This document shows, piece by piece, positions 42,873 through 50,818 of a stretch of 50,818 bases of DNA. The stretch spans positions 1 to 50,818 of the forward strand of contig CACDFC010000007.1 of NCBI GenBank assembly GCA_902552035.1, in the 5' to 3' direction. Position 1 is the first letter of the stretch, and the number at the start of each line of letters is the position of its first letter. The DNA comes from an uncultured Pelagibacteraceae bacterium. GTDB lineage: Bacteria > Pseudomonadota > Alphaproteobacteria > Pelagibacterales > Pelagibacteraceae. The position numbers and the translations under genes are program-made. The notes under the pieces were generated by a model. The model had not been told where the DNA came from, ran no database searches, and saw only the letters and a list, made by a program, of their open reading frames with translations.

Positions 42873-44714
42873 TTAAGTTTTTTCTACCTCGGTATCAGCA
42901 ACCTCGCTCGGTGGGGTTGTTTGAGGAATATAATCCTCTTTTGCACCTGGTACACTATAATCGTAAGCCCATCTATGAACTACTGGAAGTCTATCTCCAA
43001 AATTTCCATGTTCTGGTGGCACAGTTGATGTAAACCACTCCAAAGAATTAGCCTGCCAAGGATTTTTACCTGCGGGCTTACCAGTTTTTAGAGTTTTAAT
43101 AATATTATAAATTAAAATGAATTGTGCAGCTCCAACTAGGAAAGCAGCTGTACTAATAAATTCGTTTAAACCTACTCCAGAAGTCATGTAAGGGCTGTCA
43201 TACATTTCAAAATATCTTCTTGGGACCCCTATAAATCCAAGATAATGCATTGGGAAATATATTGAGTAAGCACCTAAGAAGGTTGCCCAAAAATGCCACT
43301 TGCCAAGTTTTTCGTCTAAAAGTCTTCCTGATACAAGTGGAAACCAGTGATATATCGCACCCATTATAACCATCAAAGGTGCAATACCCATGACCATATG
43401 AAAGTGTGCAACAACAAAATAAGTATCTGACAACGGTACATCAACAGACACATTTCCTAAAAAGATTCCAGTTATTCCACCATTCACAAACGTAACTATG
43501 AAACCTAAACACCACAGCATAACTGTATTAATTCTTATATTTCCTCTCCACAAAGTTAAAATCCAATTATAAACCTTCATGGCTGTTGGAACTGCTATAA
43601 TAAGTGTAGTAGTTGCGAAAAAAAATCCAAACCAAGGGTTCATTCCGCTAACATACATGTGGTGAGCCCATACGAAAAAGCTTAAGGCTCCTATTCCAAC
43701 AATTGCCCATACCATCATTCTATAACCAAAGATGTTTTTTCTAGCATGAACTGATATTAAGTCTGAAACTATTCCAAAAGCTGGCAAAGCAACAATATAA
43801 ACTTCTGGATGTCCAAAAAACCAAAATAAATGTTGAAATAATATTGGACTTCCCCCACCATACTCTAAAACTTCACCTGCTTTAATAATTGTTGGCATAA
43901 AGAAACTTGTTCCCAATACCTTATCTAAAGTCATCATTATAGAACTTACTAAAAGAGCTGGAAAAGCTAACATCGCTAGTACTGTGGCTGTAAAAATACC
44001 CCAAATAGTCAAAGGTAATCTCATTAATGTCATGCCTCTAGTTCTAGCTTGTAAAACTGTAATTAAATAATTTAAACCACCCATTGTAAAACCTATTACA
44101 AAAAGTGATAAAGAAATTAACATCAATAATATCCCTGCACCTGAACCAGGAGTGCCTTCTAAAATTGCTTGTGGTGGATACAACGTCCAGCCTGAACCTG
44201 TTGGACCACCTGGAACAAAAAAGCTTGCCATTAAAACCGCTACTGCAACAAAGAACATCCAGAAACTTAACATGTTAACATATGGGAAAACCATATCTCT
44301 AGCTCCCACCATTAAAGGAATTAAATAATTTCCAAATCCACCAAGGAAAAGCGCGGTTAAAAAATAAACTACCATAATCATTCCATGCATAGTTACGAAC
44401 TGATAATAATGCTCCGCAGTCATAAAGCCAGCAAGTTCTGGAAAGCCTAATTGTAATCTCATCAGCCACGAAAGTATAAGACCAACAACTCCTGTAAAAA
44501 CTGCGGTTAAAAAATATTGGACTCCTATTACCTTCGCATCTTGGCAAAAAACCCATTTTTCTATAAAGCTATGAGCATGGTATAATTCTTGCTCAGGTAT
44601 CTCCGCTGGTCTAACATAGTCCATATCAGAAGGTGTAGTACCAGATGAACCTCCGAGTACCTCAGATGATTGAGCTTGATAACTAGTTTTGTTATTATCG
44701 TATTCTTCTGACAT
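42873..44714 (-). CDS. coxA: Cytochrome c oxidase subunit I (aa3 type)
   Basis: Catalytic subunit with low-spin heme and the heme-copper centre; reduces O2 to water and pumps protons. The 613 residues include the FGHPEVYIVALPAFGIVSD block near 304-322 (copper histidine, D-channel glutamate, the tyrosine cross-link), HH in WAHHMY near 351-356, and the heme ligands in VAHFHMVMG near 437-445. The E in GHPEV and the Y place it in the A1 family. An N-terminal extension of about 50 residues precedes the first helix. It lies 4 bases after coxB. Confidence 0.97.
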   Translation of the reverse strand: MSEEYDNNKTSYQAQSSEVLGGSSGTTPSDMDYVRPAEIPEQELYHAHSFIEKWVFCQDAKVIGVQYFLTAVFTGVVGLILSWLMRLQLGFPELAGFMTAEHYYQFVTMHGMIMVVYFLTALFLGGFGNYLIPLMVGARDMVFPYVNMLSFWMFFVAVAVLMASFFVPGGPTGSGWTLYPPQAILEGTPGSGAGILLMLISLSLFVIGFTMGGLNYLITVLQARTRGMTLMRLPLTIWGIFTATVLAMLAFPALLVSSIMMTLDKVLGTSFFMPTIIKAGEVLEYGGGSPILFQHLFWFFGHPEVYIVALPAFGIVSDLISVHARKNIFGYRMMVWAIVGIGALSFFVWAHHMYVSGMNPWFGFFFATTTLIIAVPTAMKVYNWILTLWRGNIRINTVMLWCLGFIVTFVNGGITGIFLGNVSVDVPLSDTYFVVAHFHMVMGIAPLMVIMGAIYHWFPLVSGRLLDEKLGKWHFWATFLGAYSIYFPMHYLGFIGVPRRYFEMYDSPYMTSGVGLNEFISTAAFLVGAAQFILIYNIIKTLKTGKPAGKNPWQANSLEWFTSTVPPEHGNFGDRLPVVHRWAYDYSVPGAKEDYIPQTTPPSEVADTEVEKT

Positions 44715-44718
44715 AAAT

Positions 44719-45594
44719 TTAATTCTCTATATATATATCTTTTTTAATATTTAAATCGTTTTTTTTTGCAATTTTATTATGTTCTATCTGAATATCGTTT
44801 TGTTTTGCAATTAAATCTGAGAAAGTTTCCTGTTGTCCCAACCAGCTTTGATAATCACTATCATTTTGAACTTCAACACCACCTCTCATTGCATAGTGTC
44901 CAACACCACAATATTCTGCGCACAATACTTCGTACTCTCCAACTTTGTTTGGCTCAAACCAATAGAAGGTTACTATGCCTGGTACTGCATCCATTTTGGC
45001 TCTAAATTGAGGAACATACCAATTGTGAAGTACGTCAACTGATCTTAATAATATTTTTACTGGTCTGTTATTCTGTAAATTTATTATATCACTTTGGATC
45101 ATTACATCATCTCTTCCATATGGATCATCAATATTTATACCAAATGGATTATCATCACTTATAAACATTGGGCTTGTGGTTCCAAGTTTTTGGTCTTTGC
45201 CAGGTAATCTGTACTGCCATCCCCACTGCCAAGCCATAACATCTATTTCAAGTGCATTTTTTGGAACATTTACGTATTGGTTCCATATTACTAATCCTGG
45301 AGCGAGCAAAGCAGCTACACCTAAAGTAGTTGCCCAGGTTAGAATTTTTTCTAATTTTTTATCCTCTGGTTTGTATTCTACTTTACGTCCCTCTTTGTAT
45401 GAAAATTTAAATACACAATAAATCATAAATAAACACACAGCTACAAATACTCCACCACCAACCCAGAAAGTTAAAGTAATAGTATCGTCCATACCTCCCC
45501 AGTTTGATGCTATATCAGTCCAATACCAAGGTGTGAATATATGGAATAGTATTGATCCAACGATCACTAGTAAAAATATTATACCTGCATGCAT
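44719..45594 (-). CDS. coxB: Cytochrome c oxidase subunit II
   Basis: Receives electrons from cytochrome c through its CuA centre. The 291 residues have two helices (near residues 5-22 and 45-65), then a periplasmic cupredoxin domain with an aromatic patch (MAWQWGWQYRLP near 140-151) and the CuA ligands in CAEYCGVGHYAMRG near 226-239 with a histidine in LHNWYVP near 190-196. There is no fused cytochrome c domain, so the donor is a separate cytochrome. I take the ATG at 45594; another in-frame ATG does not exist nearby. First gene of the cox operon. Confidence 0.96.
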   Translation of the reverse strand: MHAGIIFLLVIVGSILFHIFTPWYWTDIASNWGGMDDTITLTFWVGGGVFVAVCLFMIYCVFKFSYKEGRKVEYKPEDKKLEKILTWATTLGVAALLAPGLVIWNQYVNVPKNALEIDVMAWQWGWQYRLPGKDQKLGTTSPMFISDDNPFGINIDDPYGRDDVMIQSDIINLQNNRPVKILLRSVDVLHNWYVPQFRAKMDAVPGIVTFYWFEPNKVGEYEVLCAEYCGVGHYAMRGGVEVQNDSDYQSWLGQQETFSDLIAKQNDIQIEHNKIAKKNDLNIKKDIYIEN

Positions 45595-45630
45595 GGCTAT
45601 TTATATAGATTATTAATGCTATAAATACCT

Positions 45631-45645
45631 ATGACAAAATGTCAT
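45631..45645. promoter_or_regulatory. Symmetric palindrome in the cox divergent promoter
   Basis: ATGACAAAATGTCAT is a perfect 6-bp inverted repeat with a 3-bp spacer. Its centre (45638) is 44 bases from the coxB start and 45 from the divergent small gene, so it is placed symmetrically between the two. It could bind a dimeric redox or copper regulator. The regulator is unknown. Confidence 0.55.
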
Positions 45646-45682
45646 AAAAATAAAGTAAATTAACTAATATAATCAACATTAA

Positions 45683-45874
45683 ATGCTTGGAAAATTTGGA
45701 ATCTTAGTCGCTATACTCGTTTTAGTTTTAATCTTTTTCATAGTCATATCTTTAGGGGCTGGAGCATTCTCAAAAAAAGATCTTAAACCTGAGACAAAAA
45801 AATATCTGAAATCTGTTAAAATTTTATTAAGTATTATTGCAATAGTCGGTGCTATATTGGTTCTATTTTTGTAG
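45683..45874 (+). CDS. Small two-helix membrane protein, unknown
   Basis: A 63-residue protein with an N-terminal helix (about residues 5-29, rich in Leu, Val, Ile), a short charged loop (FSKKDLKPETKKYLKS near 29-44) and a C-terminal helix (46-63). It is divergent from coxB and shares its promoter region with the palindrome at 45631; it is convergent with the subunit III-like gene, 2 bases apart. A role in oxidase assembly or stability is plausible from location only. I recognise no family. Confidence 0.7.
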   Translation: MLGKFGILVAILVLVLIFFIVISLGAGAFSKKDLKPETKKYLKSVKILLSIIAIVGAILVLFL

Positions 45875-45876
45875 TA

Positions 45877-46557
45877 TTACGAAATAAGTGTTTTACACCA
45901 ATCTATGAACGCATCATTAAATATATAAATCATTAAAAAAAAAGCTAACCAAACTATTAATAAGTATGTCCAATATAATGACAGTGCAGATATATTTTTT
46001 TCTTCTTCTAAAATTTTTTCATTTCTTAACTTAAGAACTCTTGACGAAACCTTTCCCCAAAAAAATAGTCCACCTAAAAGGTGTAATCCATGTAACGCTG
46101 TAAAAATATAAAAAGATGAAAAATAAGAATTTGTTGAAACAAAATTTCCACTCTTCATTAATAGTGTCCAAAATATTACCTGTCCAAATAAGAACAAATA
46201 GCTTAATCCACCAACAATCAAAAGATTTTTTTTAATATTTTTTGTTGTTTTTTTTTCTAAATCTTTATTAACTTTGCTAAAGAAAAACATCACACAAAAA
46301 AGTATGAAAGTATTAAGCCATAGAAAATTGGGTTTCAAAAGATATCTTGTATCTTGTTCAGGAGGTATGGAATAAATGTATCCAGTAAATATTAAGCTAA
46401 ATAGAGCGGTTGCAATACCAAGGATAATTATTACTGCTGAAGTCTGAACTGATAGATCAAAAGTTTTACCCTCGTGAGCATCGTCGATTGCTGCTCTTTC
46501 TCTTTCCCACGATTTTTCAGTGAGTGTGCCGAAAAGTTTCTTTATAAAATTGCTCAT
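45877..46557 (-). CDS. Second cytochrome c oxidase subunit III-like protein
   Basis: A 226-residue membrane protein with about five helices, related to the heme-copper oxidase subunit III superfamily: TALHGLHLLGGLFFWGKV near 152-169 corresponds to the FHGFHV block of the main subunit III, and a C-terminal block with SLYWTYLLIVWLAFFLM near 191-207 to its YWHFVDLVWV. The N-terminal 25 residues are polar (WERERAAIDD). It is separated from the cox operon by the 63-residue gene and is divergent from sco by 36 bases. It may replace or accompany CoxC in the same oxidase, or serve another oxidase. Confidence 0.8.
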   Translation of the reverse strand: MSNFIKKLFGTLTEKSWERERAAIDDAHEGKTFDLSVQTSAVIIILGIATALFSLIFTGYIYSIPPEQDTRYLLKPNFLWLNTFILFCVMFFFSKVNKDLEKKTTKNIKKNLLIVGGLSYLFLFGQVIFWTLLMKSGNFVSTNSYFSSFYIFTALHGLHLLGGLFFWGKVSSRVLKLRNEKILEEEKNISALSLYWTYLLIVWLAFFLMIYIFNDAFIDWCKTLIS

Positions 46558-46593
46558 AAATCTTATATAGTTAATAATTATTATTTATCAACA

Positions 46594-47184
46594 ATGAAAG
46601 TAAAAACCTCGATTGCAATTATTAGTGGATGTCTAGTAATTTTTCTTTTTTTAACACTACCTGTTTTCTTGTCTATTAAAGATCAGAAAGAGGATCTTGT
46701 CGCATCATTTAAAGGGTCAACTTTTTCACTTAAGGATGTAAATAATAATACAATTACAGAAAAATCTTTTGAAGGTCCTTTAACTGCTATTTTTTTTGGA
46801 TTTACAAACTGTCCTGATGTATGCCCTATGACTTTAAACAATATAGATTTAGTTATTAATAACTTAAGCAAACAAAAAAAGGACAACTTTAAAGTTTTCT
46901 TTGTAAGTATTGATCCAGAAAGGGATAGCCCCAAAGTAATTAAAAATTATCTAGAGTCATTTGAAAATAAAATTTTTGGAATAACTGGTGATCCTAAAAA
47001 AATATTTTTATTATCACAGTCTTGGGGAGTTTTATCCGAAAAAATATTTGGTGAAGATGGAAATTACCTTATTAATCATAGTTCATCTGTATTACTTTTG
47101 AGAGATGGAAAGTATTTAGACCGTATTAATCATCATGCTAAATACAAAGAAATGTACAAAGTAATAAACAAATATTTAAGATAA
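46594..47184 (+). CDS. SCO1/SenC copper chaperone
   Basis: Membrane-anchored thioredoxin-like copper protein that delivers copper to the CuA site of subunit II. I use the ATG at 46594 (196 residues), which gives a proper N-terminal anchor (SIAIISGCLVIFLFLTLPVF near 6-25); a longer frame from 46474 starts inside the opposite gene. The copper site is CPDVCPM near 71-77 with a histidine in LINHSSSVLLL near 160-170. Location next to cox genes fits. Its 3' end overlaps rsmE by 9 bases. Confidence 0.92.
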   Translation: MKVKTSIAIISGCLVIFLFLTLPVFLSIKDQKEDLVASFKGSTFSLKDVNNNTITEKSFEGPLTAIFFGFTNCPDVCPMTLNNIDLVINNLSKQKKDNFKVFFVSIDPERDSPKVIKNYLESFENKIFGITGDPKKIFLLSQSWGVLSEKIFGEDGNYLINHSSSVLLLRDGKYLDRINHHAKYKEMYKVINKYLR

Positions 47185-47877
47185 AAGAATAAAGCTAATA
47201 ATTGAAATCATCGATATTGCAGCTGTCTCAGATCTTAAGATATTTTTATTTATATTTAACGGTATAATTTTTTTTAATTTAAATAGAGTTTCTCTCTCCT
47301 TTATGGAAAAATCTCCCTCAGGTCCAATTAGTAAACATATTGGGTCACTGCCGTGGATGTTAATTTTTTTGTTTGTGGAATTTAGATCACCAAAAAAAAT
47401 AGTCGTTTGACTGTTTTCTTTTATAAAATCCTCAAGTTTTTTTAATTTATCTAGTGATGGTATAATCAATCTATTACTTTGTTCGGAGGCCTCAATAATA
47501 ATTTTTTTAATTCTTTTTTCATTTATTTTTCTGACAACAGTTCTATCTGTAAGTATTGGAATAAATCTAGTCACTCCTAACTCGGTTGCCTTTTGAATCA
47601 TAAAATTTAAGTAATTTAATTTTACGGGTGTAAAAGCAAGCCAAATTTCTCTGGCATTATCCTCCGATCTTAATTTTTTTTGTACTGAAAATTCAACAAT
47701 TCCTCTCACTGTATTTTCCACTTTTGCTTCAAACTCTCCTGAATGATTAAATAAATTGAAATTTTCGCCTTCTTTAATCCGCATTACTTTATAAATATAA
47801 TGAGATTGAGTTTTATCTAATTTAGATTTTAAATTAATAGATAAACTTTCTTTAAAAAATAATCTAATATTCGCCAT
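47176..47877 (-). CDS. rsmE: 16S rRNA (uracil(1498)-N3)-methyltransferase
   Basis: SPOUT-class enzyme methylating U1498 of 16S rRNA in 30S subunits. The 233 residues start with a PUA-like part (SHYIYKVMRIKEGE near 25-38) and end with the knot: the block with LLIGPEGDFSIKERETLF near 184-201 and ILRSETAAISMIS near 214-226. An internal KATELGVTRFIPI block near 99-111 is typical. It is divergent from the haloacid dehalogenase gene with only 16 bases between starts. Confidence 0.94.
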   Translation of the reverse strand: MANIRLFFKESLSINLKSKLDKTQSHYIYKVMRIKEGENFNLFNHSGEFEAKVENTVRGIVEFSVQKKLRSEDNAREIWLAFTPVKLNYLNFMIQKATELGVTRFIPILTDRTVVRKINEKRIKKIIIEASEQSNRLIIPSLDKLKKLEDFIKENSQTTIFFGDLNSTNKKINIHGSDPICLLIGPEGDFSIKERETLFKLKKIIPLNINKNILRSETAAISMISIISFILLS

Positions 47878-47893
47878 TTAAATAACTTAATTT

Positions 47894-48559
47894 ATGAAAA
47901 ATATTAAAGCAATAATTTTTGATGCATATGGAACACTATTTGATGTCAACTCAGCTGCAGAAAAATGTAAAAACAAAATTGGCAACAAATGGGAAGCATT
48001 TGCAAACTACTGGAGAACAACTCAACTGGAATATACATGGTTAAGAAGCTTAATGGATAGACACAAGGATTTCTGGCAAATAACTGAAGATAGTTTAGAT
48101 AAATCAATTAAAGCTTTTAATATTGATGTTTTAATGCGAGAAGAATTATTAAATTTGTATAAAGTTTTATCTCCCTTTAAAGAAGTTCCAGAGACATTAA
48201 AAACCTTAAAGGAAAAAAAATTTAAATTATCTATCTTGTCTAATGGTACACCTTCTCTATTAAACGAATTAGTTAAAAGTAATAATTTGGACAGTTTTTT
48301 TGATGATATATTCTCTATTGAAGAGGTGGGTGTATATAAACCAAATGCAAAAGTTTATGATATACCAATAAAAAAATATAATATTAAAAAGAATGAGGTT
48401 GTTTTCTTAAGTGCAAATACCTGGGACGTTTCTGGTGGCGGAAATTACGGTTATGAAGCTATTTGGGTCAATAGAAATAATAATATATTTGATATACTTG
48501 ATTATAAGCCAAAAAATCAAATTCAAAGTCTAAAAGGTCTACTTGATATTATAAAATAA
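47894..48559 (+). CDS. Type II haloacid dehalogenase-like hydrolase
   Basis: HAD hydrolase, 221 residues. The nucleophile is D10 in FDAYGTLFD (9-17); SNGTPS near 117-122 and the lysine in VGVYKPNAKVYD near 147-158 complete the site, followed by the ANTWDVSGGGNYGYEAIWVNR block near 176-196 that is characteristic of 2-haloacid dehalogenases (type II). WLRSLM near 49-54 and the NxxR-like features agree. The likely reaction is hydrolysis of short (S)-2-haloalkanoates to hydroxy acids, but substrates cannot be told from sequence. Confidence 0.88.
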   Translation: MKNIKAIIFDAYGTLFDVNSAAEKCKNKIGNKWEAFANYWRTTQLEYTWLRSLMDRHKDFWQITEDSLDKSIKAFNIDVLMREELLNLYKVLSPFKEVPETLKTLKEKKFKLSILSNGTPSLLNELVKSNNLDSFFDDIFSIEEVGVYKPNAKVYDIPIKKYNIKKNEVVFLSANTWDVSGGGNYGYEAIWVNRNNNIFDILDYKPKNQIQSLKGLLDIIK

Positions 48560-48577
48560 AAAATTAAATCTGTTAAA

Positions 48578-48949
48578 ATGATAAATATATTTGATCTTAT
48601 TGGTAGAGTATTTATATCACTATTGTTTTTATTAAATGGCTGTTTCAAAATATTGAATTATAATGGAACAATTGATTGGATGGAGAGCTATGGAGTACCA
48701 GGTTTTTTTTTAATACCATCTATAATCCTAGAAATTGTTGCACCGTTGTTGATTATAATTGGTTATAAAACTAAAATTGCAGCAATTTTTCTAATGGCTT
48801 TTTGTATTGCTACAGCATTTATTTTCCATGCTGACTTTTCAAATCAGGTACAAATTAATTCGTTTTTAAAAAATATAGCTTTAGCTGGAGGTTTTATATT
48901 TATTGCAGTAAGTGGTCCAAAAAAATTTAGTTTAGATAATAAAAATTAA
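48578..48949 (+). CDS. DoxX family membrane protein
   Basis: A 123-residue protein with four hydrophobic helices and the DoxX pattern: GRVFISLLFLLNGCFKILNY near 9-28, IDWMESYGVPGFFLIPSIILEIVAPLLI near 32-59, and further helices near 63-82 and 97-115. Family members accept or pass reducing power at the membrane or are quinone-linked; the role here is unknown. It lies 18 bases after the dehalogenase gene and 3 before the pirin gene. Confidence 0.88.
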   Translation: MINIFDLIGRVFISLLFLLNGCFKILNYNGTIDWMESYGVPGFFLIPSIILEIVAPLLIIIGYKTKIAAIFLMAFCIATAFIFHADFSNQVQINSFLKNIALAGGFIFIAVSGPKKFSLDNKN

Positions 48950-48952
48950 AAA

Positions 48953-49789
48953 ATGAGACAAATTGAAGTCGATAAAATTATTAAACCTATACTTTCATCC
49001 GATGGTGCAGGTGTAAAATTAAAAAGAAGTATAGGTGTTGAACCCAATTATTACGATCCGTTTCTAATGTTAGATGAATTTGGATCTGAAAATAAGGATG
49101 ATTACATTGGAGGTTTTCCACCACATCCTCACAGAGGTATAGAAACTGTAACTTACATGCTTCATGGCGAATTTGAACATGAAGATAGCACAGGTTCTAA
49201 AGGTCGAATGAAAGCTGGTGATGTGCAATGGATGAAAACAGGTAGTGGAATAATTCATTCCGAAATGCCTGCGATGACTGGGGGTAAGCTTCAGGGTTTT
49301 CAATTATGGATTAATATGCCTGCAAAACTCAAAATGTCCAAACCAAACTATATTTATATTAACTCCAAAGAAATGAATGTTCATAAAGATAAGGACAAGC
49401 TAGTAAAAACTATTGCAGGTAAATTTGAAAAAGCTGAGGGGCCAGTAAAGGGGCACAACATCGATCCAATCTACTTTGATGTAAAACTAAAAAAAGATGG
49501 AGAATTCGCTTTTAAAATGCCATCAAATCATAATTCTTTTATATACTTGGTGAATGGTGAAATTAAAATTGGCGATAAAGAGCATGAGATTGTAAAAGAC
49601 TCTACTTTAATTTTGCTCTCTAAAGGTGAAAATTTAAAAGTAAAAGGTATTTTGAACTCAAAATTCTTGCTAATCTCTGGAAAACCCATTAATGAACAAA
49701 TTGCAAGAGGAGGTCCATTTGTTATGAATACTAAATCTGAAATTTTACAAGCGGTAAATGACTATCATAATGGAAATTTTGTAAAATAA
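48953..49789 (+). CDS. Pirin family protein
   Basis: Bicupin of 278 residues. The N-terminal cupin has the metal-binding block FPPHPHRGIETVTYML near 55-70, then KGRMKAGDVQWMKTGSGIIHSEM near 82-104. The C-terminal cupin (about 170-270) has fewer metal ligands, as is usual. Some bacterial pirins act as quercetinases or regulate metabolism; the function here is not determined. It overlaps the quinone oxidoreductase gene by one base and follows DoxX by 3, suggesting one redox-related operon. Confidence 0.93.
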   Translation: MRQIEVDKIIKPILSSDGAGVKLKRSIGVEPNYYDPFLMLDEFGSENKDDYIGGFPPHPHRGIETVTYMLHGEFEHEDSTGSKGRMKAGDVQWMKTGSGIIHSEMPAMTGGKLQGFQLWINMPAKLKMSKPNYIYINSKEMNVHKDKDKLVKTIAGKFEKAEGPVKGHNIDPIYFDVKLKKDGEFAFKMPSNHNSFIYLVNGEIKIGDKEHEIVKDSTLILLSKGENLKVKGILNSKFLLISGKPINEQIARGGPFVMNTKSEILQAVNDYHNGNFVK

Positions 49790-50763
49790 TGCAAGCAGTA
49801 GAAATTAAAAAAACTGGTGGCCCTGAGGTATTAGAGATTAGAGATATAAAACTTGAAGATCCTAAAGATGGGGAAGTTCTAATTAAACATGCTGCTATTG
49901 GTTTAAATTATATAGATACTTATCATAGATCTGGTCTGTATCCTCTTCCACTTCCTTCAGGGATAGGATTGGAAGCATCAGGTATAATAGAAAAAATTGG
50001 AAATAACGTAGGCAATTTTAAAGAAGGAGATAAAGTTGCTTATGCTGCAGCCCCTGTAGGTTCGTATGCCTCACATAGAATTTATCCAGTAAAAAGTTTG
50101 GTTAAAGTTCCAGATGGTATAGATCTAGAAATTGTTGCAACTTTAATGACTAAAGGTTTAACAACATTCTATCTTTTGCATAAAACTTATCCTGTTAAAT
50201 CAGGTGAAACAATATTATTTCATGCTGCAGCAGGTGGTGTTGGACAAATATTTTGCCAATGGGCGAGAAGTTTGGGTTGCGAGGTAATAGGTACTGTAGG
50301 GTCTGAAGAAAAAATTGAAATAGCAAAAAAATTTGGATGTTCGCATGTTATAAATTACTCTAAAGAGGATTTTCAAAAAAAAATTATGGAAATTACAAAC
50401 GATAAAGGTTTGCCAGTTGTTTATGATGGTGTTGGAAAAGTAACTATGGAAAAATCTTTAGGATGTCTTAAAATGAGGGGGACGTTTGTATCTTTTGGGA
50501 ATGCATCTGGAAAACTTGATCCATTAGATGTTGGGAAATTAATTGCACCAAAAGGTTTGTTTTTAACTCGTCCAAGTATTGCTCATTATACTGCTACTAG
50601 AGAAGAACTTGATGAGGCAGCAAATAAACTTTTTGAAATGGTAAGAACACAAAAAATTAAAATCGAAATATTCAAAAAATATTCACTACAAGATTCCATA
50701 ATGGCCCACAAAGATTTAGAAGGAAGAAAAATTATTGGACCAGCTATAATTGTTCCTAATTAA
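49789..50763 (+). CDS. NADPH:quinone oxidoreductase (zinc-free MDR family)
   Basis: A 324-residue medium-chain reductase similar to Qor. The N-terminal domain has the GLNYIDTYHRSGLYPLPLP block near 38-56 and GIGLEASGII near 58-67. The NADPH-binding motif is AAAGGVGQIFCQWA near 145-158, with FGCSHVINYS near 183-192. The cysteines that bind structural zinc in alcohol dehydrogenases are absent, as in quinone oxidoreductases. It overlaps pirin by one base and converges with a gene whose stop lies at 50760. Confidence 0.93.
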   Translation: MQAVEIKKTGGPEVLEIRDIKLEDPKDGEVLIKHAAIGLNYIDTYHRSGLYPLPLPSGIGLEASGIIEKIGNNVGNFKEGDKVAYAAAPVGSYASHRIYPVKSLVKVPDGIDLEIVATLMTKGLTTFYLLHKTYPVKSGETILFHAAAGGVGQIFCQWARSLGCEVIGTVGSEEKIEIAKKFGCSHVINYSKEDFQKKIMEITNDKGLPVVYDGVGKVTMEKSLGCLKMRGTFVSFGNASGKLDPLDVGKLIAPKGLFLTRPSIAHYTATREELDEAANKLFEMVRTQKIKIEIFKKYSLQDSIMAHKDLEGRKIIGPAIIVPN

Positions 50764-50818
50764 TCTATTTTAACATCCATATCTGACATATGTAGTTTCA
50801 ATGCGTTGGTCGATATCT
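50760..50818 (-). CDS. 3' end of a minus-strand gene, unidentified
   Basis: The last 59 bases keep an open minus-strand frame that ends in TAA (50762-50760), overlapping the qor stop region by 4 bases as many convergent pairs do here. The visible C-terminal residues end STNALKLHMSDMDVKID. Too little is seen to name a family, and an alternative frame also ends in this stretch (TAA at 50771-50773), so the assignment is tentative. Confidence 0.35.
   Translation of the reverse strand, partial: ISTNALKLHMSDMDVKID

Noticed and set aside
44299-44556. 85-residue minus-strand frame inside coxA
   Set aside because: Same-strand out-of-frame shadow of the strongly conserved coxA sequence.
46474-46593. 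Longer N-terminus for the Sco protein
   Set aside because: The added 40 residues overlap the divergent subunit III-like gene and place the membrane anchor internally; the ATG at 46594 gives the normal architecture.

Overview
The window looks like a chromosomal segment of a SAR11-type (Pelagibacterales) marine alphaproteobacterium. This rests on very A+T-rich, tightly packed DNA with many 1-14 bp gene overlaps, a CcrM-type methyltransferase, alphaproteobacterial gene orders (prs-rplY-pth-ychF; mutY-DUF721-dsbA-smc; atpI-B-E-F'-F with the F1 genes absent) and a crtI-crtB-crtY-blh retinal pathway. The species assignment is inference; no rRNA gene is present.

Layout. 1-4449 (+): 3' end of a MidA-like methyltransferase gene, then pgeF, prs, rplY, pth, ychF. 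4426-6986 (-): the cytochrome bc1 operon petABC. 7057-8844 (+): trmL, hemF, greA. 8841-12753 (-): cca, tRNA-Gln(UUG), ispE and a TPR lipoprotein-like/secreted protein. 12818-15197 (+): uracil-DNA glycosylase, rnhB, ccrM. 15194-17316 (-): FAD monooxygenase, mutY. 17317-23299 (+): DciA-like protein, DsbA-like protein, a short SMC and the F0 part of ATP synthase. 23353-30106 (+): carotenoid/retinal genes, an unlisted 57-residue membrane protein, ispH, thrB, rnhA. 30238-39214: an approximately 9 kb defence-type island. 39215-46557 (mostly -): thrC, ctaB and an aa3-type cytochrome c oxidase operon with two subunit-III-like genes. 46594-50818: sco, rsmE, a haloacid-dehalogenase-like protein, DoxX, pirin, quinone oxidoreductase, and the 3' end of another gene.

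The core genes form coherent systems. The bc1 complex, cytochrome c oxidase (with the heme A precursor enzyme CtaB and copper protein Sco) and the ATP synthase membrane sector make up much of the respiratory chain. IspE and IspH supply isoprenoid units that CrtB/CrtI/CrtY/Blh convert to retinal, presumably for a rhodopsin encoded elsewhere. ThrB and ThrC are the last two threonine steps.

The most unusual region is the island between rnhA and thrC. It is bounded by an exact 14-bp direct repeat (ACAGAACGCCCCTT at 30238 and 39201), each copy lying in a sequence able to form an H-type pseudoknot. Just inside each boundary are clusters of TTCAATGAA-type repeats, the arrangement expected of integrase core and arm sites, although no integrase is encoded. 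Inside are a protein with two tandem PD-(D/E)XK-like nuclease halves, two different DNA methyltransferases, a 1122-residue nuclease/RNase H-like/helicase fusion, a small PD-(D/E)XK-like protein and a GIY-YIG nuclease carrying a RAMA-like C-terminal domain. I interpret it as a composite restriction-modification/anti-phage system; the two-halved nuclease with two methyltransferases suggests an asymmetric recognition site. Other points worth attention are two GANTC sites inside the predicted ccrM promoter, an SMC without a recognisable hinge, and a symmetric palindrome in the cox divergent promoter.
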